A DNA stretch of 64,000 bases, taken from Calamus simplicifolius (Eukaryota > Streptophyta > Magnoliopsida > Arecales > Arecaceae). The notes beneath the pieces were generated by a model that saw nothing but the letters and a program-made list of their open reading frames with translations, made no database searches and was not told the DNA's origin. Positions 10,530 through 21,539 of this stretch are shown here, piece after piece (position 1 is the stretch's first letter; every line of letters begins with the position of its first letter). The position numbers were made by a program, and so were the translations under genes. The stretch lies in the NCBI GenBank assembly GCA_900491605.1, contig UESW01004772.1, forward strand, positions 389,064-453,063, written 5' to 3'.

Positions 10530-12077
10530 ATGGTGATGACACGAGCTCAGGATGCCTCAGTCAGTCACCCCAGGGGGCATCTTCCCCCGGCTAAGCAGCA
10601 GGAGACCAACCTCCCTGTCGCTGATCCTCTCATCATTTTCCCTCAACCGGAAGCGGCTGCCCCAGCTGCGAGCAGTGGGAACTCTCACTCGGCAAGTTCA
10701 GACCCTCACCGCCATGGTCCACGGACTTCAGCAGCAGCAGTCCGTGGCTACACAGCATCAGACCGCTTTTTCTGCTAGCCAGCAGTCTGCGAGGGGAGGT
10801 TCTCCTCATCGAGAGGCCGGTCGTCGCCGGGCTTCTCCAAGGAAGCCTCGCCGTGAGCCCCCCAAGTGGCCGCGATCTTCAGATTTTGGCCCGAGCAAGT
10901 TTCCTTCAGAGCCGCACTGCCAGGAGGAACCAAAGCGAAAATCCCACCTTCTGTGTCCTTCTCCTTCTTCTTCGCTTCCTCTTCTTCATCCTCCGAGCTA
11001 CCTCGAAGGGCCCCGACGATCAGCCGTCAGGCGAGGAGCGCCTGGACGAGTACAACTGGCGACTAGACGAGCTCGCCAGGAAGATCAACAATCAACCGGA
11101 GGAGGAATATGACACCCGTCCTCCTTATACTCACCGAATACTAGAGGAGCATATCCCCTCTAGATTCTGATTCCCCTAGATAAATCCGTATGATGGTATG
11201 ATGGATCCTCTCGACCACCTCGAGAGCTACAAATCCATAATTCAAGTCCAGGGTGCCTCAGACGCCCTTCTCTGCAAGGCTTTCCCCGCCACTCTACGGA
11301 AAGTCATTCCCGTCTAGCGCTCGCGCCTGGCACTCGCGCCTGCCCCCTCACAGCATCGACTCTTTTCGAGAGCTAGAAAGGGCTTTTCTGGCACATTTTG
11401 ATGCTTGTCGACGGATCCCGAGGGTCACGGATAGCCTCTTCTCCGTGCGTCAAAAGGAGGGGGAATTGCTGCGGGACTTCGTGTCCCGGTTCAAAACCGC
11501 TGCCCTCGAAGTTTACCACCTCGACGATGCGGTGGCAACGTTGGCGCTGAAGCGGGACTCCTTCCGTCTCGCTTCACCTTCTTTTTGGACAAGAAACCCC
11601 CGAGTTCCTATTCCGACCTCACCCGCCGGGAATCATCAAGGAGCTCCAGTCGCAAGCCTGCTTGCCCTGAGCCGAACGGGCCCCCTCATCGCCGGCGGTC
11701 TGACCCGCCTCGCCAATCTGACAACAGGCGTTGAAGCCCCATCTCCGATGAGAGTAAGCTCACGCCTCTTCTCGCTCCTCGATCTCATCATCATGATGGA
11801 AATCGAGGGCGAGCCTTATCTCCAGCGCCCTCCTCCTATGAAGAAAGGTCTTTCCCGCGACAAGAGTTGTTACTGCCGATTCCATCGGGATTACGGCCAC
11901 GACACCGACAGCTCCCTCAGCCTGAAGCGAGCCATCGAGGAGCTCATCCAGCGGGGCTACCTCGGCAAGTATGTTCAGAAGGTGCCGCAACCGCTTCCGG
12001 CACTCATGGGACCCCCGCCTGCTCAGGCCGCTATCAACAACACCCCCACGGAGCGGACAGTTGGAATGGTGTCCTAG
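10530..12077 (+). pseudogene. gag of the Tat-type gypsy element, frame-broken
   Basis: The start near 10530 (ATGGTGATGACACGAGC) is followed by a proline/serine/arginine-rich stretch split over three frames. The best conserved part (11253-12077) contains a Retrotrans_gag core (AWHSRLPPHSIDSFRELERA then FLAHF) and the C-terminal CYCRFHRDYGHDTDSSLSLK with RGYLGKYV, a motif typical of Tat gag proteins. Gag forms the particle that packages element RNA. Frame shifts near 11030-11250 and 11560-11700 break the protein. Confidence 0.82.
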
Positions 12078-12191
12078 GGAGCGGCTTCCACATCTAAGCG
12101 ACCGAGAGGGGAGGAGGCGCCGGGTAATGTAGTTCTCGGGGAGGGATCGGCAAACATTGAGAATGTAAACAATGAAGGCATCACCGTCTCC

Positions 12192-12966
12192 ATGACGATC
12201 GCCAAGCACCCTATAAAAAGGATATTGATTGATAGTGGTAGCTCAGCTGACATCCTCACTTATGACGCTTTTGTTCGGATGGGATTGTCTCTAGACTCTC
12301 TTCAGCCTGTGGCAACCCCTTTGGTCGGATTCACCGAGGATTCGGTAAGGGTTGAGGGTGAGATACCCTTGCCTATGACAGCCGAAACACCGCCATGCCA
12401 AAGCATGGTGATCATGAAGTTCCTGGTCGTGCGGGTCCCCTTGGCATACAACGCCATTCTCGGGCACCCAGGCTTAAATCTATTGGTTGTGGTTATCTCC
12501 ACCTGGTGCCTGTTGGTGCAATTCCCTACTAGCGGAGGAGTTGGGGAGATGAAAGGCGAGATCGGTTCTGTTCTGCCTTGCTATCACACGGCGTCAAGCC
12601 CCTTAGAGGCTAAGCCGGTCCCAGAAGCACCTGACCTTAGGGAGTCGGGCAGGAGAGGGGAGCTGGCCGAGTACCTCCTGACCTTTCCCTTCGGGAACGA
12701 TCCGGCGAAGACTGTGCGCATCGGCAGACTCCTCCCCCCGGAGGATCGCGATCGCTTCCTAACTTTCCTGCGGGCCAACTCAGACGTTTTCACTTGGTCA
12801 GCGTATGACATGCCCGGCATTCCTCCAGAAGTAATCACCCACAAGCTCAACATTGATCCGAAGCACCTTCCAATCCGCCAGAGGAAGAGGAGCTTTGCTC
12901 CCGAGCGAAAAAAAGGCCATCGATGAGGAGGTTAACAAACTGCTCAGTGCCGGCCACATCCGTTAG
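12192..12966 (+). pseudogene. gypsy pol part 1: aspartic protease and RT start, deleted after the start
   Basis: The frame at 12192-12926 begins in the protease (ILIDSGSSADILTYDAF, catalytic DSG) and runs to the RT entry (HKLNIDPKHLPIRQRKRSFA). After a small frame shift at about 12910 the RT continues as EEVNKLLSAGHIR and then jumps directly, near 12960-12975, to sequence that belongs just before the YxDD box. The RT fingers and much of the palm are therefore missing. The protease may have been intact, but without RT the element cannot copy itself. Confidence 0.85.
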
Positions 12967-12977
12967 GCTGGAACATA

Positions 12978-13616
12978 GTGTTTCAGGATCAGTTAGGCCA
13001 GAACATGGAAGTCTACATGGATGACATGCTGACCAAGAGCATCCATGCTTTTGATCATGTCTTCGATCTAGAAGAAACCTTCAACAACCTCCGCCGCTTC
13101 CAGGTCAAGCTGAACCCCAAGAAATGTGCCTTCGGGGTCATGGCGGGCAAGTTTCTGGGTTTTATGGTAACTCAGCGAGGGATCGAGGCAAACCCAGAGA
13201 AGATCAGTGCCATCCTCGACATGAGGCTACCATCCAGCAGGAAGGAAGTGCAGCGGCTAACGGGGAGGGTGGCGGCTCTAAGTCGTTTCCTCTCCAAATC
13301 AGCAGAGAAATGCTTGCCCTTCTTCAAGGCCCTGTGGAAAGTAAACAACTTCGAGTGGACGGACGACTGCCAAAAAGCCTTTGACGGGCTGAAAGTGTTT
13401 CTGTCTTCTCCGCCGCTCCTGTCTAAGCCAAGAGACGGGGAAAGTCTCTTCCTCTACCTAGCTGCTTCTTCGGAGGCCGTTAGCTCAGTCTTGGTGCGTC
13501 TCAACACTGACGAGACCCAAAGGCCTGTTTATTACGTGAGCAAGGTGCTTCATGATGCGGAGGTCAGATACTCCAAGATAGAGAAAATCATTTTTGCCCT
13601 GATCGTCTCCGCCTAG
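12978..13616 (+). pseudogene. gypsy pol part 2: RT remnant with YMDD and RNase H
   Basis: Begins VFQDQLGQNMEVYMDDMLTK, the YxDD active-site strand of RT, then RT thumb (GFMVTQRGIEANPEKI) and the connection/RNase H region (FEWTDDCQKAFDGLK, LYLAASSEAVSSVLV, YYVSKVLHDAEVRY). It ends at a TAG at 13614. The domain follows directly on the deletion junction, so RT is truncated on its N side. Confidence 0.85.
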
Positions 13617-14280
13617 CGTCTCCACCCATATTTCCAAGCCCATCCTATTGTGGTGCTCATGGACCAGCCTCTTCGAGCCATCCTGACCCATCCGGACACC
13701 TCAGGCTGACTCGCCAAGTGGGCCATCAAGCTAGGAGAATTTGACCTCTCCTTCCAAGCACGACCGCCTTGAAGTCCCAAGTCTTGGCCGATTTCCTAGT
13801 CGAGTGCACTTAGGCAGATGAGAGACCAGGGAGGTTTCCGTGGAGCAGCATGAGCCCAAGCCAAGCAGCGATGGAGAAACCTGGATCCTCTATGTAGAAG
13901 GCATGAAACTCTCAGAGAAGCGGCGCCGGTCTCATTCTCACCGGACCGGATGGAGAGAGAGCAGAATGCACCCTGCGGTTTCTATTCAAAGCCACCAACA
14001 ACCAGGCCGAGTATGAGGCCTTGCTAGTAGGATTAAGGCTAGCCCAGGAGTTGGTAATAAGGCGTCTCAAAGCTTTCACTGACTTGCAACTCGTCTCTGG
14101 ATAAATCAACGGGGAGTACAAAGCGCGTGACCCCGCTATGACTCAATACCTGGGAAAGGTTCGGCTCTTGGTCTCCCCATTAGCTTATTTCAGCATCAGT
14201 TACATTCCCTGGAGTGAGAATGCCGATGCCGACATCCTTTCCCGCCTGGCTACCACCGCAGACGGCATCGCAAGGGATGC
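13617..14280 (+). pseudogene. Second, archaeal-type RNase H of the gypsy pol, broken
   Basis: Across several stops and shifts the sequence reads LRFLFKATNNQAEYEALLVG (about 13970-14030), the glutamate-containing helix of the extra RNase H that Tat elements carry after the normal one, and later YIPWSENADADILSRLAT (about 14200-14255), its end. Stops at 13614, 13708 and 14101 make it non-functional. The dual RNase H is the key evidence for Tat assignment. Confidence 0.8.
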
Positions 14281-15586
14281 CTACGTCGAGTACCTAGAAA
14301 GGCTCAGCATAGAAGATAGCGAGGAAGTCCTCCCGCTCACCCAAGAGCCTACATGGATGGATGCCTACGACCGCTATCTCACTGACGGCACCCTCCCTGA
14401 TGACCGCAATGAAGCCAAACTGCTCAAGCGGAGGGCTTCAAAATTTGTCCTCTTAGACGTGCGTCTATACAGGAGGTCGTTCTCCTACCCCCTGCTCAAA
14501 TGTGTAGGACCCGCCAACGCCGACTACATTCTCAGAGAAATCCATGAAGGCATCTGTGGAAATCACCTGGGGGGCAGGTCCCTAGCCAAGAAGGCCCTTC
14601 GTCAGGGATACTTCTCGCTCACTATGAGGGAGGACGCTGCCAAGTTAGTTCAGAAGTGCGATGGTTGCCAGCGCCACGCACACATCTAACATCAGCCGTC
14701 CACCCCGCTAAGCCCGCTCTGGCCCCCTGGCCTTTCGCTCAGTGGGGAATGGACATCCTCGGGCCATTCCCCCTAGCCTCGGGACAGCGGAGATTCTTGC
14801 TAGTAGCCATCGACTACTTCACCAAGTGGGTCGAGGTCGAGGCGTTGGCTAAGATCACCGAAGGTAAGGTCAAAGCTTTCTTCTGGAAGTCGATCATATG
14901 CCACTTTGGCCTACCTCACACCCTCGTCACGGACAACGATCGCTAGTTCAACAATGAAGCATTCAAAACTTTCTGTGGCAAGCTAGGCATTCACCATCGA
15001 TTCACCTCTGTCGGTCACCCCCAGACCAATGGGAAGGCTGAGGTCATGAACCGCACCATTCTCAGAGGGCTAAGGACTCAGCTAGATGGATCAAAGGGTC
15101 GATGGGTGGAGGAGCTCCCCAGCGTGATATGGGCTTACCACATGACCCCCAGAGCCCCGACGGGCGAGACTCCCTTCGGTCTCGTCTTCAGATTTGAAGT
15201 CGTCATCCCTGTTGAGATCGGACTGTCCAGTCCGTGCGTGGAGTCCTTCAACGAGGAAGACAATTCCACATTGATACGAGTCAACCTGGACTTTATCGAT
15301 GAAGCATATGATCGGGGCAAGGCTGCGTATGGAAACTTTCTGTCAATGGGCAGCCAAGTATTACAACGCCCGAGTTCGTCCTAAGGTCTTTCACCATGGA
15401 GATCTGGTTTTAAGAAAGGCTGAGATATCTAAGCCTACGGAGGGGGGCAAACTGTCCCCAAACTGGGAGGGTCCTTATCGTATCGCCGAAACACTCCACC
15501 GGGGGGCATACAAACTAGAAGAGCTCAACGGACAACCCATTCCGCATACCTGGAACGTGGATAATCTCCACCGATATTATCAATGA
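14138..15586 (+). pseudogene. gypsy integrase: zinc finger, core and C-terminal domain, frame-broken
   Basis: 14138-14689 contains the end of RNase H and the HHCC zinc-binding region (REIHEGICGNHLGG to KCDGCQRHA). 14656-14946 holds the first catalytic D (QWGMDILGPFP) and second D (LVTDNDR). After a TAG at 14944 the core continues with GHPQTNGKAEVMNRT, the third acidic residue. 15299-15586 gives the C-terminal domain (FHHGDLVLRKAEISKPTEGG, NWEGPYRI). Integrase inserts element DNA into the genome. All three acidic residues remain, but two frame shifts and the stop break the protein. Confidence 0.87.
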
Positions 15587-15669
15587 TGTATCCCCCAGAA
15601 TACGAGCAATAAAAGGGTCCCTTCCAACGCCACAGTCTGCTCTCCCTTGCATTCAAGGACAAGATCTCG

Positions 15670-17080
15670 CAAAAGGAGCTCGGCTGGCATACCGGCCTAC
15701 GGGACACCACTCGGCCCCGGTACGGAGGTACCTCCGAGGCGGTTAAGACCCTAAAGGCTCTGTACCCACCGAGTCGCCCCTCGGGCGGCACACAAACCCC
15801 CGAGGTGGTTCTAAAGGAGCTTGCAGGCATTGCGGCCTACGGGACACCACTCAGCCCTGGCACGGAGGTGCCCCCGAGGCGGTTAAGACCCTAAAGGCTC
15901 CGTACCCATCGAGTCGCCCCACGGGCGGCGCACAAACCCCTGATGTGCTTCTAAAGGAGCTTGCCGGTATCGCGGCCTACGGGACACCACTCAGCCCCGG
16001 CACGAGGTGCCCCCGAGGCGGTTAGACCTAAAGGCTCCGTACCTACCAAGTCGCCCCTCGGGCGGCACATACCCCCGAGGTGGTTCTAAAGGAGCTCGAC
16101 GGTATCGCAGCCTACGGACACCACTCGGCCCTGGCACGGAGGTGCCCCCGAGGTGGTTAAGATCCTAAAGGCTTCGTACCCGCCGAGTCGCCCATCGGGC
16201 GGTACACAAACCCCCGAGGTAGTTCTAAAGGAGCTCGCTGGCATCGCGGCCTACAGGACACCACTTGGCCCCGGCACGGAGGTTCCCTCGAGGTGGTTAA
16301 GACCCTAAAAGCTCCGTACCCAACGAGTCGCCCCTCGGGCGGCACATAAACCCCCGAGGTGGTTCTAAAGGAGCTCGCTGGTATCGCGGCCTACGGGACA
16401 CCACTCGGCCCCAGCACGGAGGTGCCCCCGAGATGGATAACACCCTAAAGGCTCCGTGCCCACCAAATCGCTCCTTGGGTGGCACACAAATCCCTGAGAT
16501 GGTTCTAAAGGAGCTTACCAGCATTGCGGCCTATGAAACACCACTCGGCCCCGGCACGGAGGTGCCCCCGAGGCGGTTAAGACCCTAAAGGCTCCGTACC
16601 CATCGAGTTGCCCCTCGAGCGGCACACAAACCCCCGAGGTAGTTCTAAAGGAGCTCGCCGGCATTGCGGCCTATGGGACACCACTCGGGCCCGGCACGGA
16701 GGTGCCCCCGAGGCGGTTAAGACCCTAAAGGCTTTGTACCCACCGAGTCACCCTTGGGCACACAAACCCCCGAGGTGGTTCTAAAGGAGCTCGCCGGCAT
16801 CACAGCCTATGGGACACCACTCGGCCCCGAAACGGAGGTGCCCCCGAGGCGGTTAAGACCCTAAAGGCTCGTACCCATCGAGTCACCCTTCGGACGGCAC
16901 ACAAACCCCCGAGGTGGTTCTAAAGGAGCTCGCCAGCATCACAGCCTATGGGACGCCACTCGGCCCCGGCATGGAGGTGCCCCTGAGTCGGTTGAGACCC
17001 TAAAGGCTCCATACCCGCTGAATTGCCCCTCGAACGGTAACCAAACCCCTGAGATGGTTCTAAAAGAGCTCACTGACCCT
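15670..17080 (+). repeat. Tandem array, ~140-bp unit, about 10 copies, between pol and the antisense gene
   Basis: The marker ctaaaggagc recurs at about 15811, 15951, 16086, 16225, 16365, 16505, 16645, 16781, 16920 and 17060, i.e. every 135-140 bases; one earlier copy begins near 15672. Each unit holds ggcctacgggacaccactcg, gcacggaggtgcccccgagg and a cggttaagaccctaaaggct block. Copies differ by substitutions and small deletions. Tat-type elements often carry such arrays in this position. Open frames inside are incidental. Confidence 0.93.
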
Positions 17081-17500
17081 TACGGTCTCCAAGTCTGCCG
17101 AGTTGGCTCCGACCACCCCTGGTCGGTCCCACTCGGCCTGACATATCCAAGGTCGGCCGAGTCGGCCCAGACCTTCCCCGGTCAAACCCCACTCGGCCCC
17201 CGGTGCTCTCAAGCCAATCTCGATGCTAAGTTGCCCTCGGATCGTTCCAAGTCCTTAGAAGATTCGAGCACAGACGAATTCCCCTTCAAACGGCCTGCGA
17301 CAGCTCAAGGCATCTTAAGTAACCTCCTACACGGCCAGCTTATACCTCGAAGACGCATCTCAACATTGGCCAACCTGATGCAACAGTTCGCCATGGCATT
17401 GTCAACATGCGCAACACTCAGAGTTAAGGAACACCTCAGAAGAAAGGTCCCTTCTCATCAACAGGTACGGGGCCTGTCTTATTATTAGTCGCACAACGAA
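17081..17500 (+). repeat. Segment resembling the LTR minisatellite, then 3' untranslated sequence
   Basis: 17090-17210 contains two or three units like the LTR minisatellite (aagtcggcc, accttccccggtc, cccactcggcc) although it lies over 3 kb before the 3' LTR. 17210-17500 shows no recognisable domain. Confidence 0.6.
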
Positions 17501-17629
17501 ATGTTCGGCCCAGAAGAAAGAAGAAACAGGCAAGACAAAGTACAAAAGTGTCTTCATAAAAAGCTTTTCTTCATTGATAATGAAAATAAAGTACAAAATT
17601 TGGCTCGAGGCCAGTTACAAAAAGGAAAA

Positions 17630-19902
17630 GGAAAAAGAAACGACAACTCTTCAGGGCTCGCTTGGGCCCGGCTCTCCCTCGTCGTCCTCTTCCCCCGCTG
17701 GTTCCTCATCAGATTCCCCGGGGCGGATCCCCTCGAGCTCGGCATGTCGATTTTGAGAGCCGCAGACACCTTAGTTTTGCACATGTCAAAGCCCTTGACA
17801 TAGGCATCAAGACTGGCTTCAAGGACCTCCTTCCCGAACTCTGGCAAGGACTTGTAGCTGGAGATGGCCTGCCCCGCCTCGGCCTCGGCTCGCTGTGCCC
17901 TGGCCTTGGCCTCCTAGGCTTGCGCCCCGACCTCCCTGGCTCGGCCCTCGGCTTCTTCGGCTCATGCGTTGGCCTCGTCTGCGTAGGCCACAGCCCCAAC
18001 CTTCTCGTGGCCCGCCTCAACCGCCGCCTTCTCCGCGGTAGCTGCTCTCTCCGCAGCAGCCCGAGCCTCATTTCGCTGCCCTGGCCTCCTCCTTGGTGCA
18101 TTGAAGCTGGCGGACCAGCTCTTCATTTTGTGCCACGGTGGCCTTTAGCTGATCCGAGACCAACTCCAATTTGTCCTCGACTGCGGATGCTCGGCCACTC
18201 TCGGCTTCGGCCCGGCATTCCTCCTCCCTTCTTCGGCCGCCCAGGTTCTCCTCCCGAGCCTTGGCCTCTTGATGAAGTTGAGCAAGGCTCTGGGACTATG
18301 CCATGCTCTCCTTCTTGTACTTATCGGCCCGCCATGGACTTTATAAGTGCGTCCACTGAATGAGACATCGCCTCACGTAGGGCGATTGCACCGTTGGCCA
18401 TCTACAGCAGAGGAATATGTTAACCACATGAAGACTGAGATATCGGAAGACACGTCCGAAAACAAAAGGAACTCAAAGGATTATCTGGACAACGAGACCA
18501 TCACCATATCCAGGAGCGCAGAGTGGCTCATCCCCCGCGTCTCCTCCTCGAACTCGGCAGTCTGAAACTTCGACAAGAGACAGGCAGCCTGCCCGGCGTC
18601 TGTCATCGAGCTGAGCACAGGTGCTGGCCGCGCCGTCTTCTCCTGCGGCCCTTCAGCCCGAGGGCGAGTCGGGCGGCGCGCTGATTGTTGGGATGAGCTC
18701 CCCGGCTCATCCCTCTGCTTCTCGGTCGCCTTCGTCCCAGCTCTGGACCTTCTGGCGATTAGCTCCCCTTCTCCAACAGTTGGAGGAACACTCTCCGTCT
18801 CTGGCTCGGCGGCAACCGGAGGGCTGATGGAAACTATAACCTGCCCCGCCTCGGGCATATCGGCAGCGGTAGGGGCTTCCTCTTCAAGATCCACAATCAC
18901 CACGGCGGCTTTGGTAGTGACCGGAATCTCTCCTTCCTCTATCTCGGTCCCGGCCAGCCTCGGGACCACTTCTCCAACCGGCGCTTCCTCAGTCGGCTTC
19001 TCTGTAGGCATTGGAGCCTTAGGGACTTCAGCGGCTTGAGCCGGCTCGGCCCGCTCCTTCCTTTGAGCTTTCTTCACCGGCCTTGACGTTTCTCCGACTG
19101 CTGGCCTTGACGTTTCCCTAGCTGCCGGCCTCTTTTGCTTCAAGGCAGCTTCAAATGCACCGGCGGAGAACTTCATCGCTGCATCCAAAAACAAGGAATG
19201 TTAGCAACAACGTATAGCATCTTTCGGTCAAGACAGAAGGAATCGGACGTCGTGCTCACCAACTACTGGGGCCAACTCGGCTTCTATCAGGTTCTCCTCG
19301 GACAGGAGTTCCTTGTAGCCAGGGATTTGGCAGTTGGACAATTGGGTGAAGAGTTCCCTATCTCTCTCCCTCACGGTGGCATTATCATTGGAGCTGGTGT
19401 CTGGCTCCATCCAATCGGTCCTCACCCCCTCGGCATGGGCAAAAAGGAAGCGGGATTTCCATCCCCTAATCATGGACAGAAGACCTAGGGGGAAGGCCCT
19501 ACCCGGCCTAGCGGTGAAAGCCCACCAGGCCCCCTCACCTTGGCGGCGGAGCTTGTAGAAAGCCCGGAACAGTGATAGCCCGGGCCGAGCCTCCTGAAAA
19601 TAACAAAGAATGACAAAGGAGCAAATGATCCGAATCGAGTTCGGAGTCAACTGCGCCGGCACTAGCCTATACCTGTCTAAAAGGTTCAGGAAAAAGGGGT
19701 GGAGAGGAAGGCACAGCCTGCACCAGAAAAATTTCTCATACAGAACGACCCGACCAGGGTAGGTGGAGGTCACTCTATCTTCAGGCCTCGGCATGGACAG
19801 ATGAATGAAGCCAGGGACTATGTACTTAGCCCTAATGGCCTCTACGTCTTCGGGGGTCACAATTGAGGCTACTCCTAACGGACCTGCTGGATCAAGACTC
19901 AC
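17630..19902 (-). CDS. Antisense gene of the Tat element with Transposase_28-type domain
   Basis: Encoded opposite to gag-pol. Exon 1 (19902-19260) starts MSLDPAGPLGVASIV and contains YIVPGFIHLSMPRPEDRV and LLDRYRLVPAQLTPNSIRII, the 'putative gypsy type transposon' domain (Transposase_28). A clean donor (GTTG|gtgagc) and acceptor (gatgcag|CGATG) define an 81-base intron (19179-19259). Exon 2 (19178 to about 18490) is acidic and low-complexity (PAQAAEVPKAPMPTEKPTEE). A third exon (from 18402, reading MANGAIALREAMSHSVDAL) is charged and probably coiled-coil, and is frame-broken near 17860-18100. A minus-strand TATA box lies about 360 bases upstream. Function is unknown; in related Tat elements such antisense ORFs are conserved. 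Exon 1 is open over its whole length, better kept than gag-pol. Confidence 0.75.
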
Positions 19903-20683
19903 CGCCGAGATTGTTCCAAACGGTGGGAGGACACGGGAACTGCCCTAATAGGGGAGGTCGAGGAAGACGGAGGTCCGGTTGTCGTCGATCGATCACGGAT
20001 GGTAATGCCACCCACCGACCGGGGCATCCGGCTAACTGAAGGGGTCTGGTCTTCACTATTGGAATGGAAGTTTCTACTATAGGCCTCTTACCCTCCTAAC
20101 GACACGACGGTCCATGGATGAAAATGAAAGATGAAACTAACCTGGAAATCAAAGAGAATTTGAAGACAAAAAGGGGCTCAGGTTATAGAAGAATTCAGGA
20201 GAAGAAAAGCTGGAAGAAGGCGATGGCAATATAAAAGCTTTCCCCAAGCCCTTGGGGCGCTTTTATACCCCCATCTTCGGACAACGATAATCGAGGCCTC
20301 GCCACGTGACACTCTCCTATTGCGCCATGAGCTGTCCGCCGGAAATCTCGCCTGCGCCCGAGACGTGCCGCCTCCATTCGCCTTGAGGAGCGTGATTCTC
20401 GACCAATCGCGGGGCATAGAAAATGGAGAGGCAATGATGACCTTTACCTTTTTTCATTCCCCCAATAGGCTTCCTCTTCGAGGCATCCGGCGCTAACGTC
20501 AGCTCCCACCTACCGCATGATTGTGAAAGATTTTTGAAGCGATACTGCCTCGGGATGATTCACTAGCTCACCAAGCTATTAAAAGCGCACTAAAGAGCAA
20601 TCATTTTTTGAATTTTCGCGCCCCTCTTGCCCAAAGGGCAGCGGGCACGTGGCCCTTCGCGCTCAGGGGCGAAGGGCATCTGA
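19903..20683 (-). other. Leader and promoter region of the antisense gene; 3' untranslated region of the gypsy element
   Basis: No coding domain is seen on either strand. The short minus-strand frames at 20178-20434 lack recognisable motifs. The segment 20640-20683 is purine-rich on the plus strand (gctcaggggcgaagggcatc) and probably includes the polypurine tract ahead of the 3' LTR. Confidence 0.55.
20261..20267 (-). promoter_or_regulatory. TATA box of the antisense gene
   Basis: Minus-strand TATAAAA in gggggtataaaagcgcc, about 360 bases before the antisense start codon at 19902. It is the best TATA box in this stretch on that strand and supports independent transcription. Confidence 0.5.
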
Positions 20684-21518
20684 TGTGGCTGACGTAGCCA
20701 CGAGGGCAATTATGGTAAAATCAAAATCTTAAGGCAGCCCCGCACCGGTATCTCCAAGTTGGCCAAGTGGGCCCCGACCTTCCCTGGTCGGCCCCGGCAT
20801 CTCCAAGTCGGCCAAGTCGGTCCCGACCTTCCTTGGTCGGCCCCGCTCGGCCCTGGCATCTCCAAGTCGGCCAAGTCGGCCCTGACCTTCCCTGGTCGGC
20901 CCCGCTCAGCCCCGGCATCTCCAAGTCAGCCAAGTTGGTCCCGATCTTCCCTGGTCGGCCCCGCTCAGCCTCGGCATCTCCAATTCATCGAGTCGGTCCT
21001 ACATGGCCTTGGCGCCCTCAGGAGGGTCGAGGCTATCTCAAGTCGGCCCCAGAACGGTCCTGGCTGTTCACGCCATCGTCCTTCTGACCCACGCCGCCTG
21101 GCATCCCCAGGCCCAACTACCCACTAGCCATGCCGCTGATGGGACTGGACCTAACTACCTGTCAGCCCCACTGACTGATGGGACGTAGCTCACCAAATGC
21201 CGTTTTCTCCTCTTTGATGGGACAGGACCCACCAACCAGCCCAAATTCATGCAACCCTATGAACCTTGCGGACATTCCTTTCTTACAGAACTCTACGTGG
21301 TTATGCAGGTGTCAACCCCCTATAAAAGGGTAAGTCCACTCAGAAATAAGGTATGAAAACTCATACACTTGCTACACTGACACCCAAAAAGGGATTCCCC
21401 CCTTTTTGAGGACTCATTTTTTCTCTCCAGAGCTCGTCTGAGCTCTCCCTCAGCTGTGACCCCGGTTACTGACTTGAGCGTCGGAGGGTCCCCACCAGAG
21501 CATCCCTTTGGCCTTGGG
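20684..21518 (+). repeat. 3' LTR of the gypsy element, truncated
   Basis: Matches 9428 to about 10350 of the 5' LTR with fewer minisatellite units (20745-20995), then stops abruptly after 'catccctttggccttgg'. The 5' LTR continues another ~90 bases here. The following sequence is copia RT. Confidence 0.85.
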
Positions 21519-21539
21519 ACAATAATGTAAAGGACTAAC

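Larger units (their letters stand above)
9428..21518 (+). mobile_element. Ty3/gypsy Tat-type retrotransposon, degenerate, 3' LTR cut
   Basis: A 5' LTR (9428-10446), a primer site, gag, protease, a partly deleted RT, two RNase H domains, integrase, a ~140-bp tandem array, an antisense gene and a truncated 3' LTR (20684-21518). RT before integrase defines gypsy. The extra archaeal-type RNase H after the normal one, the tandem repeats after pol and the antisense gene with a Transposase_28 domain are hallmarks of the Tat group (Retand/Ogre relatives). GC content is much higher than in the flanks. Many stops, frame shifts and an RT deletion make it non-autonomous. The right end is missing, so no target duplication can be scored. 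Confidence 0.92.

Noticed and set aside
15670..17080. CRISPR-like array
   Set aside because: Units are ~140 bp and wholly repetitive, without unique spacers, and lie inside a plant retrotransposon; the same holds for the 86-bp array.
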